A stretch of DNA of 64,000 nt, from NCBI GenBank assembly GCA_025998675.1, contig AP024673.1:1391221-1455220 (forward strand). The letters run 5' to 3'. The notes beneath the pieces are model-generated. The model saw only the letters and a list, made by a program, of their open reading frames with translations, did not search any database and was not told the origin of the DNA. Numbering within the stretch: the stretch's first letter is position 1; every line of letters starts with the position of its first letter. Of this stretch, positions 27,409 through 36,119 are shown in pieces. The stretch is from Fimbriimonadales bacterium (GTDB lineage Bacteria > Armatimonadota > Fimbriimonadia > Fimbriimonadales > GBS-DC). A program made the translations under genes and the position numbers.

Positions 27409-28649
27409 TGAAACTGCTTCTGATTACTGCCTGGCTCTTATTGGCTGCTTTGCAAGAGAAGCCGCCCGTTTCGCAGGAGCAGTTGCAGAAGGCGACGGTC
27501 TTCCCGCCTGCTCAAAAAGTCCTGACGCTGTCTGACGAAACATTGAGCCCCGACTCGGAGATAAGCTCTCCCCACAGCTCGATTGGCGTTAGCCCGAATG
27601 GACGCTGGGTTTTCTTTATGGATGAGGGAGGCTACAGCTTTGGCGTGCGGCAGCGCAGTGGGAGCGCAGGCGCCGCAGACGCTATAGGCGACGGAGCAAC
27701 CGACCAGGAGACGCGCAGTCGGGACACGGGCGTAGTTGTGAGTAAAATCCACAGTCGCTTCGGGATTTACGCGCTCAACGACAGTCAGTGCTGTGTGTTG
27801 CTGAAGACCTCAACCTCGATGTACGACTCGGAAGCGCGGAAACCTGAAAGGCGCGCCTACTATGCGATGCGCGTGTACAGTTTGGATGGCAAACTGCTTC
27901 ACGAAGAGACAGAGCAGCGTACCAAGCAAGTTCACGAACTGTTCTCTTCGCCCTCCAAGCATGCGCCGCCCAGAGCGATGAGTCTGGATTCCGACGACAC
28001 TTTGTACGTGGCAACCGACGAGGGCGTCTGGGTCATTACAAAGGACTCCTCCAAGCTCTTTCCCCTCGACCTACGCAACCAGTCAGTGTTTCTATCGGGC
28101 GAAACGCTGTTGGTAGTTGATGGACTGCAGCCACAGCCGCCGCTTCGTGTTCGCATCTACCGCCTGAGGCTCGCCGCCAAGTCCATCGAGGAGTGCTTGA
28201 CGCGCACTGTGCGCCTGGATTTGCCCGAAGAAATGAAGAACCTTTCTTCATCGGCGACAAGTGTTTTCCTGAGCAATACTGGCGATATTCTCGTCGTGTA
28301 CGCAATCCGCTCGCAGTTTGCGTCCAGGTTTGTGCTGGAGAAACGTCGTTTTGGAGACGAGGAGCTAAGCGTGTGCCACTCTCATTTTTTGTGGCGGTAC
28401 CAATCGAACGGCGCCTCAGTCGGATTGTACACCCTGATTGAGACCGTTTTCCCTTATGAACTTGTGGCGACTTCCGACGCGGCGGGTAATTTCTACTACT
28501 TACGCTACTTTTCGGATCGGGCGGAGCTATGGATGGTTCCTGCGCCTTCGCCGACGAATGCCACCCTGCCGAATGACCACGCGAGTCAGGCTCAAAAACT
28601 GCCAGTCGACGAGTCTTCAACGGGGTTCAACGCTCTACCGCACCCATAA
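27408..28649 (+). CDS. secreted protein of unknown function, propeller-like
   Basis: 413 residues. The ATG overlaps the upstream stop by one base (TAATG), so it is coupled to the NlpC/P60-type gene. A signal peptide (KLLLITAWLLLAALQ) is followed by repeated strands such as IGVSPNGRWVFFMDEGG and SLDSDDTLYVATDEGVWVI, which suggest a beta-propeller. No catalytic motif is recognised. Its end overlaps the convergent downstream gene by 15 nt. Confidence 0.75.
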   Translation: MKLLLITAWLLLAALQEKPPVSQEQLQKATVFPPAQKVLTLSDETLSPDSEISSPHSSIGVSPNGRWVFFMDEGGYSFGVRQRSGSAGAADAIGDGATDQETRSRDTGVVVSKIHSRFGIYALNDSQCCVLLKTSTSMYDSEARKPERRAYYAMRVYSLDGKLLHEETEQRTKQVHELFSSPSKHAPPRAMSLDSDDTLYVATDEGVWVITKDSSKLFPLDLRNQSVFLSGETLLVVDGLQPQPPLRVRIYRLRLAAKSIEECLTRTVRLDLPEEMKNLSSSATSVFLSNTGDILVVYAIRSQFASRFVLEKRRFGDEELSVCHSHFLWRYQSNGASVGLYTLIETVFPYELVATSDAAGNFYYLRYFSDRAELWMVPAPSPTNATLPNDHASQAQKLPVDESSTGFNALPHP

Positions 28650-30485
28650 CGCCCCCACCTGCAGCGGTAGGGCGTCTACCTTCAGGCGCACGGCGCTGGC
28701 TCCTGCAGGCTCCAGCGGCAGGGGCTGCGCCTTGCCGTCGGGCGTGAGCAGCGTCGCGGTTTTGGGGCGCAGCCAACGGGGCAGCTGCGCCTCCAGTTCA
28801 ATCCCACGTTGCTCACGGAAGCGGTAGCCTTGTGGATGAATCTCGTAATCGTAGTTCGTGAGCCAGATTGCCGCCATGCGCTCGCCGACGGTGAGCGAAG
28901 CATCCAGCTTGCGCGGGTTTGTTGCGCTGAGTACCCGCACGCCATTCGGACGCCAATCCATGCGCAGCAGGTCATCGCGCAGGGGCTGCAGGAAACGGTT
29001 CAGCCGTGCCTGCTCCTCGAACGCCTCGCGCCCGTGCCCCACGAGTTGCTCTACCAGCGGGGCACGCTCGGCTTCGGGCAGGTTGCGCAGCGCAGGGATG
29101 TCCTTCGCCTCCATATAGTAGCGGCGGAACTCATCCTCGTTGAAGCCGATGAACCACAGCACACCTTTCGCCCCGCGACTGAGCTGCAGCCAGAGTTGCA
29201 CGCGAATCTCTTCGGGCGTGGGGCAGGAACGCCCCAACGCGCCGTCCACCCACACGCGCTCGTCCCACATATGCGTGCCCTGCGCCCACACCCAGAAGGG
29301 CAACGGCTCGCAGTTGGCGCGCAGGTCTTCTGTGTAGCTTGCCGCCAGCTCCAGCAGGTTGCCCCACTCGGCGGGCGCGAGGTCGGGCATCGGCGCGCCC
29401 ACCCGATAGGCGTCGTAGCAGGCGATGTCGGGAATCTCCGCGAACTCGCCGAACCGCCGCGAACGCGCCAGATTCAGATACACAGGCGGCGCGCCCTCGC
29501 GGTCGCGGAACACCTTCGCCACGCGCTCGCACAGCGCGGGAATATGCCAGCCTTCGTGCTGCGCGGGGTCAGCCCAGTCGGGTTCGTCCTTGATCATGTA
29601 GGCGATGATGTGCGGGTTCTGGCGGTTGCGCTCGATGAAGGGCACAGCAGGGCGCGGGAAGCCGCAAAACGGCAGCGCGTAGACCCCCTCGCGCGGGCAG
29701 ATTTCGGTGAACGCGCGCCGCTCGGTCTCCGTGAGCCGCTCGCCCCCGCTGAACACGAAGGTATCGAACCCACGCGCGCGCCACGCCTGACGCTCGGCGT
29801 CGTTCTCCCAGACGCCTGTGCGCCATGTGCCCAGCGGGAAGACGCGCGCCAGCGGGCGCACCGCGCCGCCCAGCATCCACGCCTCCTCGCCCACACGCAC
29901 ATCCACCTGCAGCGGCAGGCTCTGATGGGGCGCGGGCGCCTGCGGCAGAGTCGCAGTGAGGAAATTCACCCCCCCGTTCGGCTCCGCTTCGGGCGCGAGG
30001 GCGCGAAAGCGCAGCGACCTGCCCCCCACGCGCACGCGCGCTGCCCGCAGCGGATGCGCAGGGTCCTCGTTGCGCACGACAACCGTCAGCCGACGCCCCT
30101 CCAGCCACGCGCTCGCCAGTGCGGCGGGGGCGGCTTTCGGCTGCAGAGTCGCCGTCGCCTGAGTCCCATCGCCAAAGCGGATGACGAGTTCGATGGGCGC
30201 GGCGTCCAGCATCGCGCGCTGCAGGTTCAGAATCAGCAGCGCGGTCGTGCGCGGCGGAACCATCTCATGGCTCAGCCGGTACCAGTTCAGCCCCTTGCCC
30301 TTCGGAATCGACTCCACATCGCGCCCGTCCAGCAGAATCGAGCTGACGGGGCGCGGCGGGCGCGAGTCGTTGGGCACAAACACCCAGAAAGTGCCCCCCA
30401 GCTGCGCGAGGCTCGGCTCCGGCTCGCGAATGCGCGGATTCGAGCGATGGGGGCGATAAAAGTATTCAATCCGTTGATTCCTCAT
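28635..30485 (-). CDS. glycoside-hydrolase-like (TIM-barrel) protein
   Basis: 616 residues. ATG 30485 has GGAGA 5 nt upstream and overlaps the end of the preceding gene by 20 nt. The N-terminal 220 residues look like beta-sandwich domains. The middle has barrel-like features with acidic candidates: FDTFVFSGGERL, then AYMIKDEPDWADP (possible acid/base), YLNLARSRRFGEF, DIACYDAYRV, and SRGAKGVLWFIGFNEDEF. A C-terminal beta domain closes the protein. No signal peptide is present. A GH42-like or uncharacterised GH family is likely; substrate is unknown. Confidence 0.6.
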   Translation of the reverse strand: MRNQRIEYFYRPHRSNPRIREPEPSLAQLGGTFWVFVPNDSRPPRPVSSILLDGRDVESIPKGKGLNWYRLSHEMVPPRTTALLILNLQRAMLDAAPIELVIRFGDGTQATATLQPKAAPAALASAWLEGRRLTVVVRNEDPAHPLRAARVRVGGRSLRFRALAPEAEPNGGVNFLTATLPQAPAPHQSLPLQVDVRVGEEAWMLGGAVRPLARVFPLGTWRTGVWENDAERQAWRARGFDTFVFSGGERLTETERRAFTEICPREGVYALPFCGFPRPAVPFIERNRQNPHIIAYMIKDEPDWADPAQHEGWHIPALCERVAKVFRDREGAPPVYLNLARSRRFGEFAEIPDIACYDAYRVGAPMPDLAPAEWGNLLELAASYTEDLRANCEPLPFWVWAQGTHMWDERVWVDGALGRSCPTPEEIRVQLWLQLSRGAKGVLWFIGFNEDEFRRYYMEAKDIPALRNLPEAERAPLVEQLVGHGREAFEEQARLNRFLQPLRDDLLRMDWRPNGVRVLSATNPRKLDASLTVGERMAAIWLTNYDYEIHPQGYRFREQRGIELEAQLPRWLRPKTATLLTPDGKAQPLPLEPAGASAVRLKVDALPLQVGALWVR

Positions 30486-30993
30486 GCCAGTCTCCAAAGA
30501 TTTCCTCCAGCATAAAGCGCGTTTTGGGCTGTATCTGCCGTTCCGGGTAGACGCGCAGGAGAATCTCCAGCGCCTCGTCTACGGATTGGATGCGCAATAG
30601 CTTCAACAGCGTGCGAATATCCTGCTCGTCTTCACGGCGCGAGGCGAGCAGTTTCAGCGCGAGCAGATAGCGCGGCGAGGCGACCAGCACGCGCAGTCCG
30701 GGCAAATCCAGCGGTTGGAGCGGTTCGGGGTCTTCGCCGCGCAGGTAGAGTTTCACCGCGTCGTTCAGCCAGTTGTCGGGCAAGTTTAGCTCTTCGGCGA
30801 CGACCTGCGCCGCTTCGTGGACCGCCTGCTTCGGGGCGAACACGGCGGCGACATCGCGGGTGGCGCGTCGAGCGTCGTAGGCAAGCGCCATCGCCGCGCC
30901 GCCTACCAGATATACCTCGCCCTGCACGCCGCGCGCCTCCAGTATCGCCGCCAGGCGCGTCAGCGCCTGCAGAATCTGCTCACGGTTCAGCAT
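30466..30993 (-). CDS. nucleotidyltransferase of the DUF6036 / AbiEii-like type
   Basis: 175 residues from ATG 30993. EVYLVGGAAMALAYDARRATRDVAAVF is the nucleotidyltransferase core, with GG and a following acidic position; the second metal Asp in the usual TxDID pattern reads TRDVA here, so activity may be reduced. SPRYLLALKLLASRREDEQDIRTLL is the typical helical part of the family. Its ATG overlaps the preceding gene by 7 nt. Pairs of this kind are often toxin-antitoxin-like modules. The toxin role is inferred, not shown. Confidence 0.72.
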   Translation of the reverse strand: MLNREQILQALTRLAAILEARGVQGEVYLVGGAAMALAYDARRATRDVAAVFAPKQAVHEAAQVVAEELNLPDNWLNDAVKLYLRGEDPEPLQPLDLPGLRVLVASPRYLLALKLLASRREDEQDIRTLLKLLRIQSVDEALEILLRVYPERQIQPKTRFMLEEIFGDWHEESTD

Positions 30994-31379
30994 CGCTGGA
31001 ACTCGGTCTTGTCCACGAAAATCCCGCGCCGACGGAAGGCGGCAGGGCTTTCCACCAGCGCCCTCGCATGCAGGCTCTTGAACTGCGTCGGGAACCACCA
31101 CTGCTCCAGGAACCGCTCTGGCTCGTTGACCCACGCGGGAATGCGCAACTGGTAATGGATGGCGAAATGCTCCGCGAGCGCGGCGAGGTAGGCGTCGAAG
31201 CGCGGGTCGCCCGTGAGGTCGGGGCGCTCGGCGATGAGCTGGGCGCGTACCTCAGGCGTCGCCGCGTAGAAATCGTCCATAAACTGCCGCACCCACAGCC
31301 ACGGGTCGCCGTCGGGCGCCGCCTGCTCCGCCCGAATCGCCGCCGCGACCTGCTGCAGCGTCAACGGCTGATACGCCAT
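30987..31379 (-). CDS. partner gene of the nucleotidyltransferase, unknown family
   Basis: 130 residues, mostly helical (VAAAIRAEQAA, WLWVRQFMDDFYAA), ending in FRRRGIFVDKTEFQRC. I recall this ending in proteins coded next to DUF6036 nucleotidyltransferases but cannot name the family. It overlaps the next gene by 7 nt. TACAAT lies 9 nt before its ATG with no Shine-Dalgarno, so the pair may have its own leaderless promoter. Confidence 0.65.
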   Translation of the reverse strand: MAYQPLTLQQVAAAIRAEQAAPDGDPWLWVRQFMDDFYAATPEVRAQLIAERPDLTGDPRFDAYLAALAEHFAIHYQLRIPAWVNEPERFLEQWWFPTQFKSLHARALVESPAAFRRRGIFVDKTEFQRC

Positions 31380-31388
31380 ACGCTACGG

Positions 31389-31394
31389 ATTGTA
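31389..31394 (-). promoter_or_regulatory. probable -10 element of the leaderless nucleotidyltransferase pair
   Basis: On the minus strand TACAAT ends 9 nt before ATG 31379. No ribosome-binding sequence is present. Confidence 0.45.
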
Positions 31395-31396
31395 CC

Positions 31397-31549
31397 TCAG
31401 AAGTAATGTGCATTTGTCTCCCACTCCGCAAAAGTCATCCTCTCAGGCGGGCACTCCAGCAAAGCCGCCAGTTCCTGACGGATTTGCGGCTCCCACCGCC
31501 GAAAATGAAACGCGCGTAGGGCTTTCTGCAGTCGCTCACTTGAATCCGC
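31397..31549 (-). pseudogene. remnant of the 195-residue immunity gene
   Basis: About 50 codons match the N-terminus of the intact gene at 39,289-39,876 almost perfectly (ALRAFHFRRWEPQIRQELAA), then diverge after ECPP and stop. The codon corresponding to the ATG of the intact copy reads GCG here, so the start is lost. The order relative to the SUKH and Imm26-RraB genes is the same as in the second cassette copy. Confidence 0.75.
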
Positions 31550-31568
31550 GTTTGCTCCCCGCCCCAAA

Positions 31569-32212
31569 CTAATCCTCTATCACGAGGCGAACTGGAGTAC
31601 CTGGAGGCAGCCCACGCAATTGTCGCGCCAGATCCGCCCGCCATCGCAGGGCATCAATCGGGTCTCCAATATACAGGTTGGAAAGGTCTACTGTCCCCCC
31701 AACACAAACGGGATTTTACTAAAGAGCCGCTTTCCAGGCGGAATGTCTCCGTACGCCTGCTGCCAAGCCAACGCTGTGGCAAAACCCACTGTCTCAGGGT
31801 CCTGCAAAATGCGGGACGCCCACCCCGCCAAAGTGTCCGCGAAGAGTTCCGCAACGCCCGTTTCGGGATCAAAGAGCCAGACCCGATTATCGCGCAGAGC
31901 AAACTGATCCCCAAACAGGTTTTCGGCGAAGAAAAGGAACCCTTCAGCAGCCGCACCATAGTCGCCTCGCCACAGAGATGTTTCGTTCCATGCAATCAAG
32001 TCGAAGCCTTCCTGTTGGGCGCAGGTTGGAAAGACATGCAGCGCACGCGCGAAAGCGTAGAAGCCGTTTTTCATCCGAAGCAGCCGAAGCAGCGCCTCTG
32101 CACCCGTCTCCCCCGCCAGCGCAAGCAGGTGTGGCGGCGCCTCTGGCGGCTCCGAACACAGGGCAGGCTCCGCGATTGCCATCAGCTGCTGCAGACAATC
32201 GCACGAGCTCAT
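31569..32212 (-). pseudogene. SUKH (SMI1/KNR4) immunity gene, frameshifted near 3' end
   Basis: The first frame gives 174 residues with strong SMI1/KNR4 character: LLRMKNGFYAFARALHVFP, then EGFLFFAENLFGDQFALRDN, WLFDPETGVAELFADT and FSKIPFVLGG. It then stops. After a G6 run (31,695-31,700 on the other strand) the neighbouring frame continues the same family: LSNLYIGDPIDALRWRADLA, then RLVIED and a stop at 31,569. One extra G would join both parts into about 214 residues. SUKH proteins neutralise nuclease-type toxins of polymorphic toxin systems. The frameshift may be real or a sequencing error in the homopolymer. Confidence 0.82.
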
Positions 32213-32234
32213 CGTTTCACCTCACCCCACAAGG

Positions 32235-33155
32235 CTACTGTCGCGTCGGCATGCCCCAACCATCATACACAGCCCCCCAGCGTTCCGCAAAACGCTCCAT
32301 CGCCTCAATCGCCTCGTCCAGAGCGTCCTCCGTCGGCAATAGCTGGTGCGTTGCCAGTAGCAACCACTCCCGTCCCGAAGGGCTTATCTCCACCGTGTAG
32401 CCCTGCGCCTGCAACTCCTCCGCGGCTTGCTTCGCCAGACGCCGCTTCGGAAAATACAGAAAATGCTCCACCCACGCGGGCTTGTCGGGGTCCACCCCTG
32501 CCTGATACGCCAGCTCCAGCGCGTGCCGATCGTCCTCACTGAGCGACTGCGCTGCCGCACGCTCTTGCTCGATTTTTTTCAATATACTCTCTATAACCCT
32601 CTCCGCCTCACGGCGCCGCTTGTACCACTCTTCCACCCACTCGGCATCGCCAGGCGGCGCGTCTATCATTCGATCCAGCTCCGACACGAAGTAGTTGACA
32701 CCTATCGCACCTTCTGTCGTGAGCCGTCGTCCCAGCAGTTCCTCTACCGTGTATTCCTCCTGGGCGATTATGGTCTCCAGATCCGCTTCGCTGTAGTGTT
32801 GCAAAAACAAGTAGGGATGCGCGGACACCATAAAGATAAATGGGGGTACGGGCCAGTGGTCGCGGTTCCAGTGGGGATGGCGTCCGATTTTGCGCCAGTT
32901 CGCTAAGTTTTGTTGGTCTATGGGGCGGAAAATACACACGATTTTTGTGTAGAAGGCGTCTTGAGCGGTCAGGTGCGCGAGTTCGTGGAGCGTGGGGATG
33001 TGCGGGTAGCGGGGTGTGAAGCAGTACGCCAGAAAGCGCGGGGGGCGCAGTTTCTGGGGCGCGCGTGCAATCAGGATCGCGGCGTAGCCCCCTGAGGGCA
33101 ACGGCGCTGCCATCCAGTCGCCCTCCTCGAAAGGTAAAACTGGCTTGCGCGGCAT
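32235..33155 (-). CDS. Imm26 - RraB domain fusion, immunity protein, copy 1
   Basis: 306 residues from ATG 33155, with GGAGG upstream; the frame is open further but only that start has a ribosome site. The N-terminal half resembles Imm26 (LPSGGYAAILIARAPQKLRP, then RFLAYCF). A helical linker (EWYKRRREAE region) leads to a C-terminal RraB-like domain (VEHFLYFPKRRLAKQAAEEL, then WLLLATHQLLPTEDALDEAI). RraB-type proteins bind and inhibit RNase E in enterobacteria; here the domain may bind an RNase toxin. It is highly similar to the gene at 40,014-40,934, diverging mainly in the middle. Confidence 0.75.
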   Translation of the reverse strand: MPRKPVLPFEEGDWMAAPLPSGGYAAILIARAPQKLRPPRFLAYCFTPRYPHIPTLHELAHLTAQDAFYTKIVCIFRPIDQQNLANWRKIGRHPHWNRDHWPVPPFIFMVSAHPYLFLQHYSEADLETIIAQEEYTVEELLGRRLTTEGAIGVNYFVSELDRMIDAPPGDAEWVEEWYKRRREAERVIESILKKIEQERAAAQSLSEDDRHALELAYQAGVDPDKPAWVEHFLYFPKRRLAKQAAEELQAQGYTVEISPSGREWLLLATHQLLPTEDALDEAIEAMERFAERWGAVYDGWGMPTRQ

Positions 33156-33250
33156 GTCTGAAGACCTCCGTATTCGTATTGTACCCATCTTCTCTTGAGA
33201 GGGCACAGCCATAACCCAAACCACTGCGCCTTGAGGCAACTGAGGGCGCG

Positions 33251-34081
33251 CTACGCATAGCCGTGCAGTTTGGGATACCCCTCTACTCTGGTCATCATTT
33301 TCCCGCGCAGGTAGCCATAAATCCGCTCCAGCCTGCGCGTGAAATCGGCTCCAGCTGCTTCTATACACCATATCCCAGACTCATCGTGGTGCGTGATACG
33401 CACGAACTGACCTGTGCGTGCATCTGTCAATCTCAGTCCCTGCTCCATCTCGTTGCGTTCAAGAGAGAAGCCAGACAAGCAAAGCCTGACCTTCTCAAAG
33501 AGCTGGGCTATCTGAAAAGCGTTCTGTTCCCGAAAAAACAGTCCCACAAAAGCGTGCCTGGAGGGCAAGCGTTCACGGAACGGCTCCCACCCATAATCCC
33601 TTTTAGCGATTTGTGTGTAGGCGTCGTAGAGAACAGACGCCCAACGCTTCCCTCTGACCGAAGCATAGAAGTCATTTTCACTTGCATCCAGATACAGCGT
33701 GCTATGCGCTCCCGGTTTGCGAATTGCCTGTCCCTCAAACGCCTCCACCAGCTGCCAGAGGTACCGCTTCAGGAGACTGTCTGGAAGCACAAACTCCGGG
33801 TAATCCGCCCCTACCCAAACAACCCAGCGGTCAGAGGGTACCGCCTGCCAGAAGGAATCGACCAGTTCGCGGAGTTGTGCGAAGGTTTCGAGGTACACAT
33901 TCAACGAAGGCGAAGTCTGACTGGAACCCTTGCTTATGCGGGAGCGAGCCGAGGGAGCGCGTATCCTTACCGCCGCTGCCTCTGAACCGAGGCAGTGCCA
34001 TAACCGCTCCCGCAGCGATGCGCGGTTTTGTCGTATACGATACTGTCGCAATTTCACTCCCAGTAGCTCGCTGCTCATCAT
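33251..34081 (-). CDS. unknown protein in immunity block
   Basis: 276 residues. I do not recognise the family. The middle contains FVLPDSLLKRYLWQLVEAFE and STLYLDASENDFYASVRGKR, and the C-terminal part is beta-rich (RLTDARTGQFVRITHHDESG). It overlaps the stop of the 244-residue gene by 4 nt, so the two are co-translated. Position within a run of immunity genes suggests it is one too. Confidence 0.5.
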   Translation of the reverse strand: MMSSELLGVKLRQYRIRQNRASLRERLWHCLGSEAAAVRIRAPSARSRISKGSSQTSPSLNVYLETFAQLRELVDSFWQAVPSDRWVVWVGADYPEFVLPDSLLKRYLWQLVEAFEGQAIRKPGAHSTLYLDASENDFYASVRGKRWASVLYDAYTQIAKRDYGWEPFRERLPSRHAFVGLFFREQNAFQIAQLFEKVRLCLSGFSLERNEMEQGLRLTDARTGQFVRITHHDESGIWCIEAAGADFTRRLERIYGYLRGKMMTRVEGYPKLHGYA

Positions 34082-34812
34082 GGCAGTGTCCGTATTTCAA
34101 CGCCGTAGGCAAGACGCGGTATCCTGAGATAGTGCCCCCAAAAGGGTTCCCTTCCTTCCAGGTACGCCATAATCTCCCGCAGGCGCGCAGGCTCTTCCCA
34201 CAACTGACCGCTTGTAAACAAGCCAAAGATGTAATCCACCAGAGCAAACTTTGTCTGCTCCTCCCGGGTCATCTTGTCGTATGGCTCTGGGGGCAAATAG
34301 AGGTTGAACAAGCGGGCAAGACACTCTTTTTGCTCCGTACTCTCAGCCTTGCTGAGGCACTCTCGAATCCACGAAAGCCACTCATCTGCCTCGGAGATGT
34401 CAAAAAGGCGCTTTTCGTGCGGTAAAATCCCATACTCGTTCATCAGCTCCCACAGGACTGTGTGGCACAGCTGAATATTGCGTGCATACTCTTCACTCCA
34501 GAAGTCCGTATTGTATAAATCCCATAGCAAACCTGTTTGGGCGAAGACAGGATGTGAGAGAATAATCATGTCCAGCTCGGTTTGTTCCCAAACCCAGTGG
34601 CGGGAGAGGCGTGGGTCGCTCACCTCAAACAGCGAAGCCGGGTACCAGAGCGGCAGGTCGCGGGAGTCGTCCACCAGGATAAAACTGATAGGGATAGGCT
34701 CCCACGCCTCTCCAGAAGTTGACCGCCTCAGATTCAGCTGCACACCCAATATCGTGTACACACGCTCTGGGGTGAGGTCATGGCATGGCTTACCTTTATA
34801 CTTGACCCGCAT
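34078..34812 (-). CDS. unknown protein in immunity block
   Basis: 244 residues. The N-terminal 70 (VKYKGKPCHDLTPERVYTIL, then SFILVDDSRDLPLWYPASLF) resemble a small beta-barrel domain common in short immunity-like proteins. The rest is helical (DEWLSWIRECLSKAESTEQK). No name can be given with confidence. It precedes and overlaps the 276-residue gene. Confidence 0.5.
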   Translation of the reverse strand: MRVKYKGKPCHDLTPERVYTILGVQLNLRRSTSGEAWEPIPISFILVDDSRDLPLWYPASLFEVSDPRLSRHWVWEQTELDMIILSHPVFAQTGLLWDLYNTDFWSEEYARNIQLCHTVLWELMNEYGILPHEKRLFDISEADEWLSWIRECLSKAESTEQKECLARLFNLYLPPEPYDKMTREEQTKFALVDYIFGLFTSGQLWEEPARLREIMAYLEGREPFWGHYLRIPRLAYGVEIRTLP

Positions 34813-34880
34813 CCCGCCCCTCCTGTTTATTTCCCTGCTGGAACTTCCTGGAGCTTATGCTTCGAACAATTCTACCGTTC

Positions 34881-34951
34881 TCTCTGTATCAGTACGCCGA
34901 AAACCTGTGAGCCTCCTGCGTCAGCCCAGAAGTTTGCTGTCGTTTCCAATC
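34881..34951 (-). pseudogene. fossil of an Rhs pre-toxin segment
   Basis: Read on the minus strand, this gives LETTANFWADAGGSQVFGVL, which aligns with LDTMANFWAGVGDSLTFGAT of the intact HNH toxin at 42,068-42,787; the DNA also matches at most positions. The Rhs tip before it and the toxin after it are absent. It shows that a further toxin cassette once stood between the 349-residue SUKH gene and the 244-residue gene. Confidence 0.5.
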
Positions 34952-35002
34952 GCTTCAGATAGCCCATTCTTCAATGGTGCGTGATTCTTTCAATCTTTCA
35001 AT

Positions 35003-36052
35003 CTATAAGTCATTCAGTATGCTCTCCAGAAGCTGGGCGCGCGAGGCGACCATCTCCGCGTAAAGCAAGGTAGGCGGCACAGGAATAAGCGAGTGGCGGT
35101 AATAGATGGGCATAAGCTCATCTGTAGGCTCCCCTTTGCGAACTGCCTCTGCCCACTCTTCCAACAAGCATATGTACGCCTCCACTGCTTCGCGAACCGT
35201 TGGTATCGATGGTGTGTCCAGATAGGTAGGGGGTAAATCACCAACAATCACCCACACTGTTTCATCGGCGCCGCTTTCAGGCGTCGGCTCTATTTCCGCG
35301 TAAAAAAGAGCAAATATCCCTTCTACCCACTTCCGCAGAGAAAGCGAACGCACTGACCGACACCACGCATGCGCCTGCAAAAACAATCGCGCCTCGATTT
35401 CCAAGCCTTTTCGATTGCAAGCCCACGGACGACCTGTCGCTGCATGCCAGTGAGCAAGCTTCTGCTCGCTGAGGTGATGGGTCTCAAACAAACGCTGGGC
35501 TTCCTGGTAATATCTCTGGCGATGTTCGCGCCATGTAATGGGTGTCAGCGTTTCGATTGCCGACTCCCCTGAGCTCACGAAGGCATTTTCTGTAAGAGGT
35601 TCAATTCCGTAAAGTAGAAACGATTTGATAAACCCCAGGAAAGAGGCTGATAGTATCTCCATGTCCGCCACTGGGCTGAAACGCACAAAAACTACAGGGC
35701 ATTCACCTGCTACGGTCTCCGCCGTATTCAAACAGACCAGATTACCCATATATGTTTGGCTAATAACCAAAAAACATTTGGGAAGATGGATAGCATTCCT
35801 CTCATCAGTGGTTTTTGAGACAACATTCATATACGGCTCTGGCAGATCGTCGTCGAGCCCGAAAATCTCGTCCCCATCAAAATCTAACCACCCAACAGTC
35901 AGCAGGAATTGCTTGTAAGATTCAGGAAAGTTGAGTTCCAAGGCTTGTTCGGCTGCGTCAACAGTCGGCTCGTCGCAGCCCCTCCCGTGTTTGACCTTCG
36001 TATTCTGGCGTATCAGGGATAGCATCTCACTCCAGGTGAGAGGTGTGTTCAT
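35003..36052 (-). CDS. SUKH (SMI1/KNR4) immunity protein with C-terminal extension
   Basis: 349 residues. The N-terminal 150 are a SUKH domain: VDAAEQALELNFPESYKQFL, then GWLDFDGDEIFGLDDDLP, FLVISQTYMGNLVCLNT and CPVVFVRF. The remaining 190 residues are helical and not recognised (EHRQRYYQEAQRLFETHHLS region). SUKH domains are the commonest immunity fold in bacterial polymorphic toxin loci. Confidence 0.8.
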   Translation of the reverse strand: MNTPLTWSEMLSLIRQNTKVKHGRGCDEPTVDAAEQALELNFPESYKQFLLTVGWLDFDGDEIFGLDDDLPEPYMNVVSKTTDERNAIHLPKCFLVISQTYMGNLVCLNTAETVAGECPVVFVRFSPVADMEILSASFLGFIKSFLLYGIEPLTENAFVSSGESAIETLTPITWREHRQRYYQEAQRLFETHHLSEQKLAHWHAATGRPWACNRKGLEIEARLFLQAHAWCRSVRSLSLRKWVEGIFALFYAEIEPTPESGADETVWVIVGDLPPTYLDTPSIPTVREAVEAYICLLEEWAEAVRKGEPTDELMPIYYRHSLIPVPPTLLYAEMVASRAQLLESILNDL

Positions 36053-36119
36053 AGTCGCTTTCGCAGTATTATACTCTTTTCCATGGGCTTTTCTCGTCAG
36101 ACCAATATATCAGGTGGGT

